Below the pieces are notes generated by a model. That model saw only the letters and a program-made list of their open reading frames with translations, searched no databases and was not told the DNA's origin. Positions 59,786 through 64,000 of a stretch of DNA of 64,000 nucleotides are shown piece after piece. This stretch comes from Archangium lansingense (GTDB lineage: Bacteria > Myxococcota > Myxococcia > Myxococcales > Myxococcaceae): the NCBI RefSeq assembly GCF_026626635.1, contig NZ_JAPNKA010000001.1, positions 4,650,001 through 4,714,000 on the forward strand. The letters are read 5' to 3'. Both the position numbers and the translations under genes were made by a program. Each line of letters begins with the position of its first letter. Within the stretch, counting starts at the first letter, position 1.

Positions 59786-60784
59786 TCAACCCGGGAGCCG
59801 CGGCAGCAGCACGGACAGCTCGAACCCGGGAGCCTCCTGCACGGAGATCCGGGCCTGCCATCTCCGCGCGAGCCGCTCCAGGCCCTCGAGTGCGCGCTCC
59901 GGCAATGGGCGCTCCGTACGGGCCTGCACGAGCAGCCGCCACGCATCCACCCCGTCCGGCGCATCCACCCGCAGCACCACTTCCGAGGGCCTGGCCCCGG
60001 ACAACAGCCGCTCCAGCGTCCGCACCAGCAGGGCCGAGCCCGTTCGCGGCATCCGGAGCAGCACTGGCCCCGAGGGCAGCTCCAACCGTGCGCACCCATG
60101 TCGCCCGGGGCCGAAGGTGGCGCTCAACGACGCGCGCAGATCCTCCGCGGGGGCGTCTCCGCCCGAGGGTCGCTGCTGGAGGCGCACGTTCATCTCTCCC
60201 GCCGCCCGGCCCATGCGCTCCAGGTAGCGCTGCATGGAGGGAGTGAGCGCGCCCGCCATGCCCTTGGTCATCATGTCGATATAGCCATGCATGACGAGCA
60301 GCGGCGTGCGCAGATCATGCGCCGCGCGAGACCAGGCCCGCTCCCGGTACGAGAGCAATTCCCTTAGTCGTAGCCGCTCCAGGCGAAGCCGTTTGTGCTC
60401 GGCCTGGGCCGCGTCCTCGCGCTCCCGGCACGCCAGCAGCGCGCTGCCCAGTGCCGTCAGACGGGCAAGGTGCTGCCGATCCGCGGCATCCACACACGGC
60501 AGGCCCAGCACCAGCGCCGTGCGCCCGTCCTTCATCATCTGAAGGGGATGGGCCCGCGCCGGAACCGGTGGCGCCACGCCCGCGAGCGCCACGCGCTGGG
60601 CGCCCGCATACAGCGCGGCACCCGGCGCCTCCGTGAGACGCACTACCGACTCCACGAGCGCATCGAGTCCTGCCCTCGCCCCGTGGTGCAGCGCCCGCTC
60701 GGCTACCGCCGAGAGGGTTCGCTCCACCTCGGAGGCGCTGACACTCCGTCCCACGCGCCACCCGCTCCAAGCACCCGCCTGCAC
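59786..60784 (-). CDS. histidine kinase-like protein with degenerate ATPase domain
   Basis: 332 residues from GTG 60784 (start uncertain; no strong ribosome-binding site). A GAF-like N-terminal domain (ALDALVESVVRLTEAPGAALYAGAQRVALAG...HPLQMMKDGRTALVLGLPCVDAADRQHLARL) is followed by a coiled coil and a good HisKA: SRAAHDLRTPLLVMHGYIDMM with His156. The following 150 residues should be the HATPase domain, but no N-box Asn or D-x-G-x-G box is visible (LLVRTLERLLSGARPSEVVLRVDAPDGV). It may act as a scaffold, a phosphatase, or a receiver of phosphate from another kinase. Divergent from the heparinase gene. Confidence 0.75.
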   Translation of the reverse strand: MQAGAWSGWRVGRSVSASEVERTLSAVAERALHHGARAGLDALVESVVRLTEAPGAALYAGAQRVALAGVAPPVPARAHPLQMMKDGRTALVLGLPCVDAADRQHLARLTALGSALLACREREDAAQAEHKRLRLERLRLRELLSYRERAWSRAAHDLRTPLLVMHGYIDMMTKGMAGALTPSMQRYLERMGRAAGEMNVRLQQRPSGGDAPAEDLRASLSATFGPGRHGCARLELPSGPVLLRMPRTGSALLVRTLERLLSGARPSEVVLRVDAPDGVDAWRLLVQARTERPLPERALEGLERLARRWQARISVQEAPGFELSVLLPRLPG

Positions 60785-60984
60785 ACAGGAGGAATGGCCA
60801 CGGTGCGCTGACGGCGCAACGCGGCCCTACGTGGGAACCCGGAGGGTGACGGACGGAAAACCCTTTCCTACTCATTCACCCGACCAGCCAACCTTTTTAC
60901 TGGCCTACAGGGATTCCTCGTTCCCAAACCCCGCATTTCCCTGGGCGAGCGCTGGCCGACCACTTGCTATCGCTGACGTCCGGG

Positions 60985-63075
60985 ATGGGACGGAGCGCGA
61001 TGGGGACGCTGGGATACTACTCGACGATCGCACGGCTCGCGCCGGGAGGACTCGCCAAGGGGATGGCCCGGCGAGTCCAGGGAGTGGCGCGGCAGGCCCT
61101 CTATCGGAGGCGTGAACGCCTCGACGAGCTGAGGCTGCTGGAGGCCTTCGGTGCCTCCACCGTGGATGAGCTGGCCGGGCGGGCGCTGTCGGGGCGTCCT
61201 GGCCAGGCGTGGTGCGAGGTGGCGCGGCGGGCCTCCGTCCTGGAGGCGCTCGCGGAGCTGCCCCGTGCTCGAGAGCGAGCCCTGAAGCGGGCCCGGGCCG
61301 CACTTCGCGGCGAGTTCGATGTCTTCGGGACCCGGGTGTGCTTCGGCGAGGGACAGCCAGTGGACTGGAGCAGGGATCCAGTGAGCGGCTACCGCTACCC
61401 GGTCCTTCCGGTGGAGCAGCTGCGGATGGCGCAGCCGGGAGTGGATCCAAAGTACCCCTGGGTGCTCGGCCGGTTGGATTGTCTGGTAGCGCTCGGCCAG
61501 GGGTACTGGGTGGAGCGCGGCGAGAAGGCGCGCGGAGACTTCGCGCGGGCCTTCGTGGCGCGGACCCTGGATTTTCTTCATGCCAATCCGGTGGGGCAGG
61601 GGGTTCACTGGACATGCGCCATGGAAGTGGCGCTGCGTGCAGCCAACCTGGCGCAGGCGCTGGTGATGTTCGCGGACGCACCCGAGGCGCGCAGGCCGGA
61701 GTTCCTCGTGCCGGTGCTGGAGTCGCTGGCCGAGCACACCGCCTGGGTGGAGGCGCACCTGGAGGATCAGGGTGCGGTGCCCAACAACCACCTCATCTCC
61801 AACTACGTGGGCCTGTTGGTAGCGGGCCTGCTCTTCCTGGAGCTGCCGGACGCCCCGAGGCAGGTGGCTCGTGCGGTAGCAGGGCTGCGGACGCAGATGG
61901 CCGCGCAGGTGCACCCGGAGGGCACCTCCTTCGAGGGCTCCGTGCCGTACCACCGCCTGTCGGTGGAGCTCTTCACCCTGGCCCTGGTGGTGGCGCGTGG
62001 CCAGGGCGTAGACCTGGGGACGAAGTACGCCACGCGGCTGCATCGCATGTACGAGGCCTCTCGCGCCTGGTGCTCCGAGCAGGGGCTGGCGCCGCAGGTG
62101 GGCGACAACGACTCGGGCCGTGTCTTCCCCTTCCAGGAGCGGGACTCGCGCGAGCAGGGTTACCTCGCACCGCTGGGGGCGGCCCTCTTCGGTGATGCGA
62201 AGCTGGCGGAGGGGCCCTTCCCGGATGAGGCCGCCTGGCTGCTGGGACTGTCCGGTCTCGAATGCTTCCGAGGGCTGCCCGCTGCACGGCCCGCGGGCTC
62301 GGTGAGCTTCCCCGAAGGGGGCTTCCACGTGCTGCGCGGGGCGGGGGCGGTGGTGACGGTGAGTGCCGGCACCCAGGGACAGCACGGGGTGGGCGGGCAC
62401 AGCCACAACGACAAGCTCTCCTTCGAGCTGCACCTGCGCGGACGGCCCGTCATCGTGGACCCGGGCACGGGCACGTACACGCGGGAGCCGGTGGTGCGCA
62501 ACGCGTTCCGCTCCACGGCCGCGCACAACACGCTCGAGGTGGACGGCACGGAGCAGACGCCGCTGGAGCCGGGCCGACTGTTCGCGCTGCCCGAGGCGGC
62601 GCGCGCTCGCGTGCAGGTGTTCCAACCGGGGGCGGAGCTGGATCGCCTCGCCGTGCGCCACGATGGCTACCGCGTGCTGCCCTCTCCCGTGGGAGTGGAG
62701 CGCACCTTCGTGCTCGACAAGCGCGAGCGCGCGCTCGGAGTGACGGACGCGCTGGTGGGGGTGGGGCTTCACGATGTGAAGGGGAGGCTCCACCTTCCGG
62801 ACCGCGAGGCGCGAATGAGGGCGCCAACGCCCGAGCAGCTGGCGCGGGCGCTGCGTGTACCGGAGGCGCCGCGGAGCTTCGAATCCCTGGGTGTGGAGTT
62901 GGGGCCGGCGGAGGCACCGGAGGCACTGGTGCTCTTCGCGGAGGGCCTGGAGCCGCGGTTGGAGCCGTCTCGGTACTCGCCGGGATACGGCCTCGTGGTG
63001 CCGTCGCAGGTGGTGGTGTTCGGGGGGCGGGTGTCGCCCCCGGTGTGGCTGAGGTGGGTGGTCGTCTTCAACTGA
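60985..63075 (+). CDS. heparinase II/III-family polysaccharide lyase-like protein
   Basis: About 696 residues from ATG 60985 (alternatives TTG 60964, ATG 61000). The N-terminal 350 residues are a helical toroid (WVLGRLDCLVALGQGYW, HWTCAMEVALRAANLAQALVMFADAPE, VPNNHLISNYVGLLVAGLLFLEL). The C-terminal beta domain has the family hallmark GGHSHNDKLSFELHLRGRPVIVDPGTGTY, with the catalytic His/Tyr region, and AHNTLEVDGTEQ. No signal peptide, so it may act on precursors inside the cell or be exported by another route. Such proteins next to sugar dehydrogenases usually belong to exopolysaccharide or capsule loci. Confidence 0.85.
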   Translation: MGRSAMGTLGYYSTIARLAPGGLAKGMARRVQGVARQALYRRRERLDELRLLEAFGASTVDELAGRALSGRPGQAWCEVARRASVLEALAELPRARERALKRARAALRGEFDVFGTRVCFGEGQPVDWSRDPVSGYRYPVLPVEQLRMAQPGVDPKYPWVLGRLDCLVALGQGYWVERGEKARGDFARAFVARTLDFLHANPVGQGVHWTCAMEVALRAANLAQALVMFADAPEARRPEFLVPVLESLAEHTAWVEAHLEDQGAVPNNHLISNYVGLLVAGLLFLELPDAPRQVARAVAGLRTQMAAQVHPEGTSFEGSVPYHRLSVELFTLALVVARGQGVDLGTKYATRLHRMYEASRAWCSEQGLAPQVGDNDSGRVFPFQERDSREQGYLAPLGAALFGDAKLAEGPFPDEAAWLLGLSGLECFRGLPAARPAGSVSFPEGGFHVLRGAGAVVTVSAGTQGQHGVGGHSHNDKLSFELHLRGRPVIVDPGTGTYTREPVVRNAFRSTAAHNTLEVDGTEQTPLEPGRLFALPEAARARVQVFQPGAELDRLAVRHDGYRVLPSPVGVERTFVLDKRERALGVTDALVGVGLHDVKGRLHLPDREARMRAPTPEQLARALRVPEAPRSFESLGVELGPAEAPEALVLFAEGLEPRLEPSRYSPGYGLVVPSQVVVFGGRVSPPVWLRWVVVFN

Positions 63076-63133
63076 AGACACGGGACGGGGCGTGACGGGG
63101 GGGACCCGCATGCCTTCAGGAGAGGTGAGTCAG

Positions 63134-64000
63134 ATGCGCGTCATGGTGAGCCCGCTGCTGGAGAAGATTCGTCGGCGCGAGGCGAGGGTGGGCGTGGTGG
63201 GGATGGGCTACGTCGGTCTGCCGCTGGGGATGGCGTTCGCGGAGGCCGGCTTCCCCGTGACTGGACTCGAAGTGGACAAGCGGAAGGTGGACAACATCGG
63301 CAAAGGGGTGAGCTACATCAAGCACATTCCCAGCGCTCCGCTGGCGGAGCTGACGAGCAAGGGCAAGCTGAGGGCAACGACGGACTTCGCGAAGGCCCGC
63401 GAGATGGACTGCATCATCATCTGCGTGCCCACGCCCCTGACGGCCTCGCGTGAGCCCGACATGAGCTACATCGTCAAGACGGGCGAGGCGCTGTCGCCGC
63501 ACGTCCGTCCCGGGCAGCTCTTCATCCTGGAGTCCACCACGTACCCGGGCACCACGGACGAGGTCCTCAAGCCGCTGCTGGAGCGGAGCGGCCTGAAGGC
63601 GGGCGTGGACTTCCACCTGGCCTTCAGCCCCGAGCGCGAGGATCCGGGCAACAAGAGCTTCAACACCAAGACGATTCCGAAGATCGTCGGTGGCCACACG
63701 CCGGCGTGCCTCGAGGTGGCGCAGGCCCTCTATGCCAGCGCGCTGAAGGAGACGGTGCCCGTGTCCTCCACCCGCGTGGCCGAGCTGGCCAAGCTGTTGG
63801 AGAACATCTACCGCTGCGTCAACATCGCCATGGTCAACGAGATGAAGATGCTCTGCGACCGGATGAACATCGACGTGTGGGAGGTCATCAACGCGGCGGC
63901 GACGAAGCCCTTCGGCTTCCAGGCCTTCTACCCGGGCCCGGGCCTCGGCGGTCACTGCATCCCGATCGATCCCTTCTACCTGACGTGGAAGGCGCGCGAG
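63134..64000 (+). CDS. UDP-sugar (nucleotide-sugar) dehydrogenase, cut by the window end
   Basis: 289 residues before the window ends; the full family is about 430-450. ATG 63134 follows an AGGAGAGGTGAG site. ARVGVVGMGYVGLPLGMAFAEAGFPVTGLEVD is the NAD-binding motif (G-x-G-x-x-G). CIIICVPTPL, ESTTYPGTTDE, FSPEREDPGN and ELAKLLENIYRCVNIAMVNEM follow in the usual order. The catalytic cysteine is in GPGLGGHCIPIDPFYL. The GGHCIPIDP form favours the UDP-N-acetyl-sugar 6-dehydrogenase branch (WbpA/TviB/WecC) over UDP-glucose dehydrogenase. It oxidises a 6-OH to a uronic acid for polysaccharide building. Confidence 0.92.
   Translation, partial: MRVMVSPLLEKIRRREARVGVVGMGYVGLPLGMAFAEAGFPVTGLEVDKRKVDNIGKGVSYIKHIPSAPLAELTSKGKLRATTDFAKAREMDCIIICVPTPLTASREPDMSYIVKTGEALSPHVRPGQLFILESTTYPGTTDEVLKPLLERSGLKAGVDFHLAFSPEREDPGNKSFNTKTIPKIVGGHTPACLEVAQALYASALKETVPVSSTRVAELAKLLENIYRCVNIAMVNEMKMLCDRMNIDVWEVINAAATKPFGFQAFYPGPGLGGHCIPIDPFYLTWKARE

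Overview
The window looks like a chromosomal segment of a myxobacterium (Myxococcales, suborder Cystobacterineae; an Archangium/Cystobacter/Myxococcus-type genome). The reasons are very high G+C at third codon positions, two tandem proteases with MYXO-CTERM-like C-terminal tails, a Ser/Thr kinase of PknB type, many His-Asp signalling genes, and a chemotaxis operon whose gene content matches che4 of Myxococcus xanthus. Gene order is mostly dense and ordinary. No phage, insertion sequence, CRISPR array or rRNA was seen.

Layout. 1-5163: an MFS transporter (cut by the window start) diverges from an AurF-like diiron oxygenase plus SnoaL-like pair. Next come an ArsR-type repressor with a perfect inverted-repeat operator, its decayed AHSA1 partner gene, and a DUF1624-type membrane acyltransferase. 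5242-11023: hemD, a PilB/GspE-family ATPase, and tldD-tldE, where TldD carries a Tat/lipoprotein-like leader. 11085-17102: a VOC protein, a neutral-ceramidase-like protein, a haem/copper monooxygenase lipoprotein, and an SDR with a divergent LysR regulator. 17099-23123 (minus strand): an exported three-gene set of 5'-nucleotidase lipoprotein, large Cys-rich lipoprotein and outer-membrane barrel. 23245-25467: a NUDIX protein and an OPA-family transporter.

25542-30796 holds two closely similar CPA2 antiporters with universal-stress-protein-like tails. They face each other around a regulator that fuses an XRE helix-turn-helix to a PTS EIIA-like domain. 31102-37354: an unknown two-helix membrane protein, a HAD protein, and the pyruvate dehydrogenase operon (E1 alpha, E1 beta, E2; no E3 here). 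37420-41080: two small proteins, a receiver-kinase hybrid, a membrane protein and a response regulator. 41169-43454 (minus): gltX, a small exported protein, tRNA-Gln(CUG) and two identical tRNA-Glu(CUC), ended by a clear terminator. 43575-46753: a coupled operon of an exported protein, two tandem MYXO-CTERM-like matrixin-type metalloproteases and a HAD-IB phosphatase.

46864-56291: a Ser/Thr kinase fused through a membrane helix to a TonB-type C-terminal domain diverges from a che4-like operon (cheW, cheR-TPR, MCP, cheY, cheW, cheA-cheY; no cheB). 56353-60784: DedA, a MAPEG-like protein, a patch of possible gene remnants, an alpha/beta-hydrolase that lacks its nucleophile, a YaeQ operon and a degenerate histidine kinase. 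60985-64000: a heparinase II/III-family protein and a nucleotide-sugar dehydrogenase cut by the window end, probably the edge of a polysaccharide locus.

The most interesting items are the HTH-EIIA/duplicated antiporter module, the kinase-TonB fusion beside the che4-like operon, the tandem MYXO-CTERM protease operon, the Tat-lipoprotein TldD, the nucleophile-less hydrolase, the internally deleted AHSA1 gene next to an intact repressor and operator, and a perfect 22-bp palindrome. Starts were chosen by ribosome-binding site, overlap with neighbours and family N-termini. No searches were run.
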